DNA of 64,000 bases from Pseudomonas zanjanensis (GTDB taxonomy: Bacteria; Pseudomonadota; Gammaproteobacteria; Pseudomonadales; Pseudomonadaceae), in assembly GCF_014268745.2 (NCBI RefSeq), contig NZ_JABWRB020000001.1:3596001-3660000 (forward strand). Reading direction: 5' to 3'. Made by a program: the position numbers and the translations under genes. The notes beneath the pieces were generated by a model that ran no database searches, was not told the origin of the DNA, and saw only the letters and a list, made by a program, of their open reading frames with translations. Positions 34,323 to 42,928 of the stretch are shown here, in pieces. How positions within the stretch are numbered: position 1 is the stretch's first letter; each line of letters begins with the position of its first letter.

Positions 34323-34826
34323 ATGCGCACTCTCAAGATCGAACCGTTGACCAAAGAAGCCTTCGCCCCATTCGGTGACGTGATCGAAACCGACGGCAGC
34401 GATCACTTCATGATCAACAACGGTTCGACCATGCGCTTCCATCGCCTGGCGACGGTGGAAACCGCCACGCCGGACGACAAGGCGATCATCAGCATCTTCC
34501 GCGCCGACGCGCTGGACATGCCGCTGACCGTGCGCATGCTGGAGCGCCATCCGCTGGGCAGCCAGGCCTTCATTCCGCTGCTCGGCAACCCCTTTCTGAT
34601 CGTGGTCGCGCCACTTGGCGATGCACCTGTATCAGGCTTGGTCCGCGCCTTCGTCACCAACGGCAGGCAGGGCATTAATTACCATCGCGGCGTCTGGCAC
34701 CACCCGGTGCTGACGATCGAAAAGCGGGATGACTTCCTGGTGGTTGATCGCAGTGGCACAGGCAATAACTGCGATGAGCATTTTTTCAAAGAGGATGAGT
34801 GTTTGATCCTCGCCCCCCACCAATAA
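34323..34826 (+). CDS. allA: Ureidoglycolate lyase
   Basis: AllA splits ureidoglycolate into glyoxylate and urea. The 167-residue cupin-like protein has the N-terminal EAFAPFGDVIE, the FIPLLGNPFLIVVAP strand and the YHRGVWHHPVL motif (about 120-130) with conserved histidines. Start at 34323 (MRTLKIEPL). It supplies glyoxylate to Gcl encoded at 1493, closing the link between the two clusters. Confidence 0.95.
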   Translation: MRTLKIEPLTKEAFAPFGDVIETDGSDHFMINNGSTMRFHRLATVETATPDDKAIISIFRADALDMPLTVRMLERHPLGSQAFIPLLGNPFLIVVAPLGDAPVSGLVRAFVTNGRQGINYHRGVWHHPVLTIEKRDDFLVVDRSGTGNNCDEHFFKEDECLILAPHQ

Positions 34827-34877
34827 GAGAAGGTCCGATCACGCGAAAACAAGCGTGACGGGCGAGAGGTAAAGACT

Positions 34878-36179
34878 GTGGAAGCACATATGCTGGAATG
34901 GCTGAACCTGAGCATTCGCTGGGTTCACATGATCACTGGCGTGGCTTGGATCGGCGCGTCGTTCTACTTCGTCTGGCTGGAAAACAACCTCAATCGCGTC
35001 AACCCCAAGAGCGGCCTGGCCGGCGACCTGTGGGCCATCCATGGTGGCGGCATCTACCACCTGGAAAAATACAAACTCGCGCCACCGTCCATGCCGGACA
35101 ACCTGCACTGGTTCAAATGGGAAGCCTACTTCACCTGGATGTCGGGCATCGCCCTGCTGTGCGTGGTGTTCTATTGGAACCCGACCGTCTACCTGCTGGC
35201 CCCCGGCAGCAGCCTGAGCGGTGCTGAAGGCGTGGCCCTGGGCATCGGTTCGCTGCTCGTCGGCTGGTTCGTCTATTCCTTTCTCTGCGACTCGGCCCTG
35301 GGCAAGCGCCCCGCCCTGCTCGGCCTGATTCTGTTCGTGCTGCTGATCGCCGCGGCCTACGGGTTCAGCAAGGTGTTCAGCGGTCGCGGGGCCTACCTGC
35401 ATGTCGGGGCGGTCATCGGCACGATCATGGTGGGCAACGTGTTCCGCATCATCATGCCGGCACAACGGGCCCTGGTCGCGGCCATCGCCGAGAACCGTAC
35501 CCCCGACCCGGCGCTGCCGGCCAAGGGCTTGCTGCGTTCGCGCCACAACAACTACTTCACCCTGCCGGTGCTGTTCATCATGATCAGCAACCACTTCCCG
35601 AGCACCTACGGCAGCCAATACAACTGGCTGATCCTGGCCGGTATCGCCGTGGCGGCGGTGTTGGTGCGGCATTACTTCAACACGCGCCATGACAGCAACC
35701 GGTTTGCCTGGACGCTGCCGGTCGGCGCCCTGGCGATGATTTGCCTGGCCTACGTCACCGGGCCCAAACCCATCTCCAGCGCACCGGAAGTGGCAAAGGC
35801 GCCGGCCGCCATCGAGTACCAGCCCCTGCCGGAAACCGCCGTGGGCGGTGGCGCCAAGCCCGCAACGGCCCCAGCAGCGCCAGCGGAAAAACCGGCCCAG
35901 GCCGCCAGCGCCCAAGGCCCTTCGTTCGAGAAGGTCCACAGCGTGATCCAGGAACGCTGCTCGGTCTGCCACTCGGCCAAGCCCACCAGCCCGTTGTTCA
36001 GCGCCGCGCCGGGCGGGGTGATGTTCGACACGCCGCAGCAGATTCAGCAAGAAGCCGCGCGCATCCAGGCCCAGGCCGTAACCACCCAGATCATGCCGTT
36101 GGGCAACATAACCCAGATGACCCAGCAGGAACGCGACCTGATCGGCGCCTGGATCAATCAGGGCGCGCACACCAACTGA
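34878..36179 (+). CDS. puuD: Membrane-bound urate hydroxylase with cytochrome c domain
   Basis: PuuD oxidises urate to 5-hydroxyisourate and passes electrons to a fused cytochrome c rather than directly to O2. The 433-residue protein has about eight membrane helices in residues 1-290 (WVHMITGVAWIGASFYFVWL at the start; HGGGIYHLEKYKLAP as the conserved loop), a Pro/Ala-rich linker (about 300-350) and a C-terminal monohaem domain with CSVCH (about 360-364) and a likely distal Met in QIMPLGN. The start is a GTG at 34878 with GAGAGG upstream; ATG 34890 is the alternative. Confidence 0.93.
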   Translation: MEAHMLEWLNLSIRWVHMITGVAWIGASFYFVWLENNLNRVNPKSGLAGDLWAIHGGGIYHLEKYKLAPPSMPDNLHWFKWEAYFTWMSGIALLCVVFYWNPTVYLLAPGSSLSGAEGVALGIGSLLVGWFVYSFLCDSALGKRPALLGLILFVLLIAAAYGFSKVFSGRGAYLHVGAVIGTIMVGNVFRIIMPAQRALVAAIAENRTPDPALPAKGLLRSRHNNYFTLPVLFIMISNHFPSTYGSQYNWLILAGIAVAAVLVRHYFNTRHDSNRFAWTLPVGALAMICLAYVTGPKPISSAPEVAKAPAAIEYQPLPETAVGGGAKPATAPAAPAEKPAQAASAQGPSFEKVHSVIQERCSVCHSAKPTSPLFSAAPGGVMFDTPQQIQQEAARIQAQAVTTQIMPLGNITQMTQQERDLIGAWINQGAHTN

Positions 36180-36671
36180 GCCACTGTTTTCAATAAATGT
36201 CCTACCGCTGACAGGCTGACAGGCAATGACCGGTCGCCCGTCAGCGACTGCCTGCGCCTCAACAATAAAAACAAGAGGAAAGCACCCGATGATCCAGCCC
36301 CGCCATCACGCCCCAAATTCGCCGCATCTGCGCCGTTGCAGGGCACTTGAGCCCTTCAAGACAAGCCCGTATCCTGCGCGGCCGTTCGAAACGGGCCGAC
36401 AACAAAATCCCTTCCGATCCTGACCGAACTGCCAGCTTATTGCGGCACTGGCGGACATCAACGCGCCCCTGAACACAACTTTCCGACTGTTTCATAACGG
36501 CAGGGCAAGCCATTTCCGGTTTTTTCCGGACTTGGCTCAGCGCTTGCTATCAGCATTCGCCACGCTCAAAAAGCTGACCGAACGGATGTTTTCATCCGTG
36601 GAAAAAAGGCGCCACACCAGAGCGCTGACTCGAAAAAAAAGCGGTACCACTTACCTTTGGGAGCAAACCGA
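36180..36671 (+). other. Intergenic region with an orphan translation start
   Basis: 492 bases without a convincing gene. At 36275-36291 AGAGGAAAG precedes an ATG (36289) that opens only 44 codons of Pro/Arg-rich sequence ending at 36423; the 15-base leader before it (ATAAAAACAAGAGGA) also occurs before glxR at 4321. A hairpin is possible at 36206-36246 (CGCTGAC with GTCAGCG) and another at 36508-36537. The initiation site may be left from a deleted gene. The last 150 bases are AT-richer and probably hold the promoter of the next gene. Confidence 0.4.
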
Positions 36672-37457
36672 ATGAAACGTACGTGCACCAGCCTGATACT
36701 CGCAGGATCCTTGCTGGCCGCCGGCCAGGCGATGGCCGACGGCCTGTTCCAGTGGCAGAACAACAGCCTGAGCTACCTGTATGGCAAGGATTTCCAGATC
36801 AACCCGCGTATCCAGCAGACCGTGACCTTCGAACACGCCGATGCCTGGAAATACGGGGACAACTTCTTCTTCCTCGATCGGATTTTCTATAACGGCCAGG
36901 ACGACAGCCAGTCCGGCCCGAACACCTACTACGGTGAGTTCAGCCCGCGCCTGTCGTTCGGCAAGATCTTCGACCAGAAGCTGGAACTGGGGCCGATCAA
37001 GGATGTGCTGCTGGCCATGACCTATGAGTTCGGGGAAGGCGACAACGAGTCGTACCTGATCGGCCCGGGTTTCGACCTGGCGATTCCCGGCTTCGACTAC
37101 TTCCAGCTGAACATCTACAACCGCCAGACCGAAGGCCCACGCGCCGGCGACAACGTCTGGCAGATCACTCCGGTCTGGGCCTACACCCTTCCGGTGGGTT
37201 CATCCGATATCCTGTTCGACGGGTTCATCGACTGGGTGGTGGACAACGACACCAATTCCAAGGGCACCTACCACGCCAACCTGCACATCGTCCCGCAGGT
37301 CAAATATGACTTGGGCAAGGCCTTGAAGCTCGGCGCCAAGCAGCTATACGTCGGGGTGGAATACGACTATTGGAAGAACAAGTACGCGATCGAAGACAGC
37401 GACGGGTTCAAGACCAACCAGAGCACGACCAGCTTTTTGCTGAAGTACCATTTCTGA
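36672..37457 (+). CDS. Tsx-like nucleoside-specific outer-membrane channel
   Basis: A 261-residue protein with a clear signal peptide (cleavage near GQAMA-DG) and a beta-barrel pattern ending in aromatic FLLKYHF, the classic outer-membrane C-terminus with terminal Phe. Features such as FQWQNNSLSYLYG and EYDYWKNKYAI match the Tsx/OmpK channel family, which lets nucleosides across the outer membrane. Its position after the purine genes fits nucleoside or nucleobase uptake. Start at 36672 with TTGGGAG upstream. Confidence 0.87.
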   Translation: MKRTCTSLILAGSLLAAGQAMADGLFQWQNNSLSYLYGKDFQINPRIQQTVTFEHADAWKYGDNFFFLDRIFYNGQDDSQSGPNTYYGEFSPRLSFGKIFDQKLELGPIKDVLLAMTYEFGEGDNESYLIGPGFDLAIPGFDYFQLNIYNRQTEGPRAGDNVWQITPVWAYTLPVGSSDILFDGFIDWVVDNDTNSKGTYHANLHIVPQVKYDLGKALKLGAKQLYVGVEYDYWKNKYAIEDSDGFKTNQSTTSFLLKYHF

Positions 37458-37494
37458 TCTGATTCATTGGGATCCAGAAGTCACCGCACAGCTT

Positions 37495-37588
37495 TTGTGG
37501 GAGCGGGCTTGCTCGCGAATGCGGACTATCAGCCAACATCAATGTTGAATGTTCAGTCGCCTTCGCGAGCAAGCCCGCTCCCACACTG
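37495..37588. repeat. Class A REPIN, plus a single variant REP at 37632-37660
   Basis: Inverted class A pair after the porin gene; the solitary right-hand REP reads GGAGCGAGCCTGCTCGCGAT and begins TGTAGG in place of TGTGGG. Confidence 0.88.
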
Positions 37589-37670
37589 GTTTGTGTATTG
37601 GGTTCAGTTTCAGCATCCACCCCGGATCCTCTGTAGGAGCGAGCCTGCTCGCGATCGCGGCGGAGCTGCT

Positions 37671-38825
37671 CTAAGCCAACCCCAGAAACCGACTCAACGC
37701 CTCACGCTGCGCCAACGCATCCTGGCGCCCCAGCTCGATCAGCTCGCTGCAATACCCCGCCTCGAACAACAGGTAGCTCAGCACCCCTGCGCCACTGGTC
37801 TTGGTCGCGCCCGGCCCGCGCAAGAAGACGCGCAACGCACGGGGCAACTCCTGGCGATGGCGGGCGGCGATTTCGTCGATCGGTTGGCTGGGTGAAATCA
37901 CCAGCACGTCCACCGGTGCGGCGCCGAGGGCGTGGGCCGGGACGTCATCGGGCAGCAAGTGGCTGAAGCCGTTCAGGCGCTCAAGCAACTCGATGTCGCT
38001 TTCCAGGCTGTCGATGAACGTGCTGTTGAGCATATGACCGCCGATCTGCGCCAGGGTCGGTTGCAGGCCGGTGTAGCTGCGCTCGCGCGGATCTTGCCCG
38101 CCGGCGCCACGGGGATTGCCGCTGACACCGATCACCAGCACACGGTTGGCCCCCAGGTGCAGGGCTGGGCTGATGGGCGCCGATTGCCGCACCGCGCCGT
38201 CGCCGAAATATTGCGGGCCGATCCTGACCGGCGCGAACAACAATGGAATCGCCGAACTGGCCAGTAAATGCTCCACCGACAACTGCGTCGGCACACCGAT
38301 ACGCCGATGGCGCAACCAGGCATCGATGGTCCCGCGCCCCTGATAGAACGTAACGGCCTGGCCGGATTCATAACCGAACGCCGTCACCGCCACCGCCCGC
38401 AACTGCTGCTCGGCGATGGCCTGCTCGATGCCCGAGGCGTGGAACTGGGCCTGGAGCAGTTCGCGCAACGGCGAACTGTCGATCAGCGCCACTGGCAACT
38501 TGGCCCCCAGGCCCAGCAGGCTGTGGAAGAAGAAACGCATCGATTGGGCCAGCACGCCCCGCCAGTCGCTGCGCATGACTTGATGGCTGCGCACCGCTTG
38601 CCAGAATGCGGTCAGCCGCTCGATGGCCGTCTTGAAGTCCATCGCCCCGCTCGCCAGGCTGACCGCGTTGATCGCCCCGGCCGAGGTGCCGACAATCACC
38701 GGAAACGGGTTATCCGCCCCATCCGGCAGCAATTCGGCGATGGCCGCCAGTACGCCTACCTGATACGCCGCTCGAGCCCCGCCGCCGGAAAGAATCAAAC
38801 CTGTAACCGGTTCAGCTGGGGTCAT
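37671..38825 (-). CDS. Patatin-like phospholipase
   Basis: A 384-residue serine acyl hydrolase of the patatin family. The oxyanion motif is LILSGGGARAAYQVGVL (about 10-26), the nucleophile elbow is VGTSAGAIN (Ser about 47-48) and the dyad aspartate is in FGDGAVRQSAP (about 207). A C-terminal domain of unknown fold follows (about 270-384, DUF3336-less, helical). No signal peptide, so cytoplasmic. It lies 36 bases after lpxL in the same direction, so the two may be co-transcribed. Membrane lipids are the likely substrates. Confidence 0.9.
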   Translation of the reverse strand: MTPAEPVTGLILSGGGARAAYQVGVLAAIAELLPDGADNPFPVIVGTSAGAINAVSLASGAMDFKTAIERLTAFWQAVRSHQVMRSDWRGVLAQSMRFFFHSLLGLGAKLPVALIDSSPLRELLQAQFHASGIEQAIAEQQLRAVAVTAFGYESGQAVTFYQGRGTIDAWLRHRRIGVPTQLSVEHLLASSAIPLLFAPVRIGPQYFGDGAVRQSAPISPALHLGANRVLVIGVSGNPRGAGGQDPRERSYTGLQPTLAQIGGHMLNSTFIDSLESDIELLERLNGFSHLLPDDVPAHALGAAPVDVLVISPSQPIDEIAARHRQELPRALRVFLRGPGATKTSGAGVLSYLLFEAGYCSELIELGRQDALAQREALSRFLGLA

Positions 38826-38861
38826 CGCAATGCTCCGTGCTCAAGGTGATATCAAAAAAAC

Positions 38862-39794
38862 TCAGCCGCGTTTGTCGTACAGCTTGGGCTCGCCCGGCGG
38901 ACGGCTCTTGAAGCGCCGGTGTGCCCAAAGGTACTGCTCGGGACAATCGCTCACCGACCGCTCTACCCACTGGTTGATGCGGATGCAATCGGCTTCCTCG
39001 GTCTCGCCCGGAAAATCCGTCAGCGGCGCCTGGATCACCAGGCGATAACCGCTGCCATCGGCCAGCCGCTCCTGGGTGAAAGGCACCACCAGCGCCTTGC
39101 CCAGGCGGGCGAACTTGCTGGTGGCGGTGACCGTCGCGGCCTGGACGCCGAACAGCGGCACGAACACGCTTTGCTTGGCGCCGTAGTCCTGGTCCGGCGC
39201 ATACCAGATCGCCCGCCCGGCCCGCAGCAGCTTGAGCATGCCACGCACGTCGTCACGTTCCACCGCCAGGGAATCGAGGTTGTGCCGCTCGCGGCCCCGG
39301 CGCTGGATGTAGTCGAACAGCGGGTTCTTGTGCTCGCGGTACATGCCATCGATGGTGTGCTGCTGGCCAAGCAAGGCCGCGCCGATTTCCAGCGTGGTGA
39401 AATGCAACGCCATCAGGATCACGCCCTTGCCCTCGCGCTGGGCCTGCTTGAGGTGCTCCAGCCCTTCGACATGGGCCAGTTTCGCCAAACGCGAACGCGA
39501 CCACCACCAACTCATGGCCATCTCGAAAAAGGCGATGCCGGTGGAGGCAAAGTTGTCCTTGAGCAGACGCTTGCGCTCGGCGGCGGATTTTTCCGGGAAG
39601 CACAGTTCCAGGTTGCGCCGCGCGATGCGCCGTCGGTCGCCGGCCACCCGATACATCAGTGCGCCCAATGCGCGACCGACCCGCAGCAAAAACGGATAAG
39701 GCAATTGAACGATCAGCCACAACAGCCCCAGGCCGCACCACAGCAGCCAGAAACGCGGATGAAAAAATGCAGCTCGAAAACGCGGGCGATCCAT
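38862..39794 (-). CDS. lpxL: Lipid A lauroyl acyltransferase
   Basis: LpxL/HtrB transfers a secondary acyl chain from acyl-ACP to Kdo-lipid A precursor at the inner membrane. The 310-residue protein has one N-terminal membrane helix (WLLWCGLGLLWLIV) and the acyltransferase block ILMALHFTTLEIGA (catalytic His and Glu, about 127-132) with the later YAPDQDYG motif (about 189-196). I choose ATG 39794, which has TGGAAG upstream; ATG 39806 in frame has none. It is divergent from minC. Pseudomonas has several paralogues, so the chain specificity is unknown. Confidence 0.9.
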   Translation of the reverse strand: MDRPRFRAAFFHPRFWLLWCGLGLLWLIVQLPYPFLLRVGRALGALMYRVAGDRRRIARRNLELCFPEKSAAERKRLLKDNFASTGIAFFEMAMSWWWSRSRLAKLAHVEGLEHLKQAQREGKGVILMALHFTTLEIGAALLGQQHTIDGMYREHKNPLFDYIQRRGRERHNLDSLAVERDDVRGMLKLLRAGRAIWYAPDQDYGAKQSVFVPLFGVQAATVTATSKFARLGKALVVPFTQERLADGSGYRLVIQAPLTDFPGETEEADCIRINQWVERSVSDCPEQYLWAHRRFKSRPPGEPKLYDKRG

Positions 39795-39912
39795 TACAGC
39801 TTCCATTAAGACATGGGCCGCGCATTCTACATTGTTCGACCCGGGTTGCGGCTGGCGGACGATCTCGTTATAAGTCTCGGCACTTTTAGTGACAAGCCGT
39901 TGTACGCCGACC

Positions 39913-40650
39913 ATGAGCCAAACCGAACCGCTAGACCAAGATCCCGTGTTCCAGCTGAAGGGCAGCATGCTCGCCATTACGGTGCTGGAACTGGCCCGCA
40001 ACGACCTGGAGAGCCTTGACCGGCAACTGGCGGCGAAAGTCGCCCAGGCCCCGAACTTCTTCAGCAATGCCCCCCTGGTGCTGGCCCTGGACAAGCTGCC
40101 CGCCGGCGAAGGCTCAGTGGACCTGCCAGGCCTGATGCGCGTCTGCCGCCAGCACGGCCTGCGCACCCTGGCGATCCGCGCCAGCCGCATCGAAGACATC
40201 GCCGCCGCCATCGCCGTGGACATCCCAGTGCTGCCGCCGTCCGGCGCCCGGGAACGCGTGCTGGAACTGAATCCGGTCGAAGCGAAGAAAATTCCGGAAA
40301 AACCACCGGAGCCCAGCGTCAAGCCGACACGCGTGATCACCTCGCCCGTGCGCGGCGGGCAACAGATTTATGCCCAGGGTGGCGATCTGGTCATCGTCTC
40401 CTCGGTCAGCCCGGGGGCGGAACTTCTGGCCGATGGCAACATCCATGTATACGGCCCGATGCGCGGTCGAGCACTGGCCGGCGTCAAGGGTGATACCAAA
40501 GCCAGGATCTTCTGTCAGCAATTGAGCGCTGAGCTGGTTTCCATCGCCGGGCAGTACAAGGTTTCCGAGGATTTGCGCCGCGACCCGTTGTGGGGGGCCG
40601 GCGTCCAGATCAGCCTGTCAGGCGACGTGTTGAACATCATTCGGCTTTAA
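39913..40650 (+). CDS. minC: Septum site-determining protein MinC
   Basis: MinC blocks FtsZ assembly away from mid-cell. The 245-residue protein has the N-terminal FtsZ-binding domain (about 1-105), a Pro-rich linker (KKIPEKPPEP, about 127-136) and the C-terminal beta-helix domain (VRGGQQIYAQGGDLVI, GNIHVYGPMRGRALAG) that binds MinD. The gene is followed by a 200-base gap and minD. Confidence 0.96.
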   Translation: MSQTEPLDQDPVFQLKGSMLAITVLELARNDLESLDRQLAAKVAQAPNFFSNAPLVLALDKLPAGEGSVDLPGLMRVCRQHGLRTLAIRASRIEDIAAAIAVDIPVLPPSGARERVLELNPVEAKKIPEKPPEPSVKPTRVITSPVRGGQQIYAQGGDLVIVSSVSPGAELLADGNIHVYGPMRGRALAGVKGDTKARIFCQQLSAELVSIAGQYKVSEDLRRDPLWGAGVQISLSGDVLNIIRL

Positions 40651-40850
40651 CGGATACTGCCGCATTTTCCAAGCATCTCTAAAACGAGCGAAAACGGCTT
40701 AAACGACGTAGGAAAAAGGATCAGGCAGTGTTTACCGGAGGTAGACCCCGCCCGACAGCCGATTCCAGCCAAGCCTGTCCAATTGCAGCGGTTTTCCAGA
40801 GATGTTTTTCAGGGGCTGACAAAGTCCTTTTTCCTTAGGGGTGAAACACC

Positions 40851-41663
40851 TTGGCCAAGATTCTCGTGGTTACATCCGGCAAGGGTGGTGTGGGTAAGAC
40901 CACCACCAGCGCCGCTATCGGTACCGGCCTCGCTCTGCGCGGCCACAAGACAGTCATCGTCGACTTCGACGTCGGCCTGCGTAACCTGGACCTGATCATG
41001 GGTTGCGAGCGTCGCGTGGTCTACGACTTCGTCAACGTGGTCAACGGCGAAGCGAACCTGCAGCAGGCCCTGATCAAGGACAAGCGCCTTGAGAACCTCT
41101 ACGTGCTGGCTGCCAGCCAGACCCGCGACAAAGACGCGCTGACCCAGGAAGGCGTGGAAAAAGTGCTGATGCAGCTCAAGGAAGACTTTGAGTTCGTGGT
41201 CTGCGACTCCCCGGCCGGTATCGAGAAAGGTGCCCACCTGGCCATGTACTTCGCCGACGAAGCGATTGTCGTGACCAACCCGGAAGTGTCGTCGGTCCGC
41301 GACTCCGACCGCATGCTGGGCCTGCTGGCGAGCAAGTCCCGGCGCGCCGAGAAAGGCGAAGAGCCGATCAAGGAACACTTGCTGCTGACCCGCTACAACC
41401 CGCAACGAGTCAGCGATGGCGAAATGCTGGGCGTCGAAGACGTCAAGGAAATCCTCGCCGTCACCCTGCTGGGTGTCATTCCGGAATCCCAAGCGGTACT
41501 CAAGGCTTCCAACTCCGGCGTGCCGGTGATTCTCGACGACCAGAGCGATGCCGGCCAGGCGTACAGCGATGCCGTCGACCGCCTGCTGGGCAAGACCGTG
41601 GAGCATCGTTTCCTCGATGTAACGAAGAAAGGTTTCTTCGAGCGCCTGTTTGGAGGTAGGTAA
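40851..41663 (+). CDS. minD: Septum site-determining ATPase MinD
   Basis: MinD is the membrane-associated ATPase that carries MinC and oscillates under MinE control. The 270-residue protein has the deviant Walker A SGKGGVGKTTTS (about 9-20), a Walker B-like VVCDSPAGI (about 117-125) and the C-terminal amphipathic membrane-targeting helix GFFERLFGG. The start is a TTG at 40851, preceded by AGGGGTG; no ATG or GTG fits. Its TAA shares a base with the minE ATG, so the pair is coupled. Confidence 0.97.
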   Translation: MAKILVVTSGKGGVGKTTTSAAIGTGLALRGHKTVIVDFDVGLRNLDLIMGCERRVVYDFVNVVNGEANLQQALIKDKRLENLYVLAASQTRDKDALTQEGVEKVLMQLKEDFEFVVCDSPAGIEKGAHLAMYFADEAIVVTNPEVSSVRDSDRMLGLLASKSRRAEKGEEPIKEHLLLTRYNPQRVSDGEMLGVEDVKEILAVTLLGVIPESQAVLKASNSGVPVILDDQSDAGQAYSDAVDRLLGKTVEHRFLDVTKKGFFERLFGGR

Positions 41664-41917
41664 TGAACCTTTTTGACTTCTTTCGTGCCAACAAAAAGCC
41701 CAGTACCGCCTCGGTCGCGAAAGAGCGTCTACAGATCATCGTGGCGCACGAACGCGGCCAACGCAGTACCCCTGACTACCTGCCAGCCTTGCAGAAGGAA
41801 CTGGTGGAAGTGATCCGCAAATACGTCAACATCGGTAGCGATGACGTGCATGTGGCGCTGGAAAGCCAGGGCAGCTGCTCGATCCTGGAACTCAACATCA
41901 CCCTGCCGGATCGCTGA
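41663..41917 (+). CDS. minE: Topological specificity factor MinE
   Basis: MinE stimulates MinD ATPase and drives its oscillation. The 84-residue protein has the membrane-binding N-terminus MNLFDFF, the MinD-contact region AKERLQIIVAHERG (about 19-32) and the dimerising beta/helix part ending EVIRKYVNI and SILELNITLP. It starts on the last base of minD. Confidence 0.97.
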   Translation: MNLFDFFRANKKPSTASVAKERLQIIVAHERGQRSTPDYLPALQKELVEVIRKYVNIGSDDVHVALESQGSCSILELNITLPDR

Positions 41918-42022
41918 TCGCACCGGCGGGAGCCACGGCGGCTCGGGTCCCAAATCCTTCCCCTGTGAGAGAAGGAAAAAGGGCCCGAGCCGCCGTTGGC
42001 GTTTGTAGCGAGACTGTTTTTA

Positions 42023-42658
42023 ATGCCCCTGTCCAACATCCGCATCATTCATCAGGACGCCGCTGTCCTGGTGGTCGACAAGCCGACCCTGTTGCTTTCC
42101 GTGCCCGGCCGGGCCGACGACAACAAGGACTGCCTGATCACCCGTCTGCAGGAAAACGGCTATCCGGAAGCGCGAATCGTGCACCGACTGGACTGGGAAA
42201 CCTCTGGCATCATCCTGCTGGCCCGTGACCCGGACACCCATCGCGAACTGTCCCGGCAATTTCATGACCGCGAAACCGAAAAAGCCTACACCGCGCTGTG
42301 CTGGGGCCAACCGGAGCTGGACAGCGGCAGCATCGACCTGCCCCTGCGCTACGACCCGCCGACCAAACCCCGGCATGTGGTGGACCATGAACAGGGCAAA
42401 CACGCCCTGACCTTCTGGCGCGTACTGGAACGTTGCGGCGACTGGTGCCGGGTCGAGCTGACACCCATCACCGGACGCTCGCACCAACTGCGCGTGCACA
42501 TGCTCTCCATCGGTCACCCGCTGCTGGGCGACGGGCTCTACGCCCACCCGCAGGCCCTCGCCGCCTGGCCGCGCCTGTGCCTGCACGCGAGCATGTTGAG
42601 CTTCACCCACCCGCAAAGCGGCGAGCGCCTGCGCTTCGAGTGCCCGGCACCGTTCTGA
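42023..42658 (+). CDS. rluA: rRNA/tRNA pseudouridine synthase RluA
   Basis: RluA makes pseudouridine in 23S rRNA (U746) and in tRNAs (U32) in E. coli. The 211-residue protein has the catalytic-Asp motif RIVHRLDWETSGIILLA (Asp about 57) and the later TGRSHQLRVHMLSIGHPLLGD, both family hallmarks. No S4 domain, as expected for RluA. Start at 42023 (MPLSNIRI). It follows minE by 105 bases, an order I recall from other Pseudomonas. Confidence 0.93.
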   Translation: MPLSNIRIIHQDAAVLVVDKPTLLLSVPGRADDNKDCLITRLQENGYPEARIVHRLDWETSGIILLARDPDTHRELSRQFHDRETEKAYTALCWGQPELDSGSIDLPLRYDPPTKPRHVVDHEQGKHALTFWRVLERCGDWCRVELTPITGRSHQLRVHMLSIGHPLLGDGLYAHPQALAAWPRLCLHASMLSFTHPQSGERLRFECPAPF

Positions 42659-42673
42659 GGGACACCACCGGCA

Positions 42674-42840
42674 CTGTGGCGAGGGAGCTTGCTCCCGCTG
42701 GACTCTGTAGGAGCTGGCGAAGCCTGCGATCTTTTGATCTTTCGCTTGAGATTCAAGTGGCTGGGGAAAGATCGCAGCCTCGTTGCACTCGACAGCTCCT
42801 ACAGACGCAGCCCAGCGGGAGCAAGCTCCCTCGCCACAGG
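42674..42840. repeat. Class B REPIN with a class C REPIN nested inside
   Basis: Outer class B arms lie at about 42674-42701 and 42811-42839. Between them, 42706-42803 is a separate palindromic element with perfect 11-bp ends (TGTAGGAGCTG and CAGCTCCTACA) and perfect 11-bp inner arms (CTGCGATCTTT and AAAGATCGCAG). Confidence 0.9.
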
Positions 42841-42928
42841 TTCGACAGCCCAAGTTCGCCATATACATACCCCTCCCCATCCGTCACCAATACGGTAAAC
42901 TCCCGCCCATCGCTGTCTGGAGTGACTT

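Noticed and set aside
36226..36423. 65-codon protein gene after puuD
   Set aside because: Only the internal ATG at 36289 has a ribosome-binding site, and the product is low complexity; listed as an orphan start instead.
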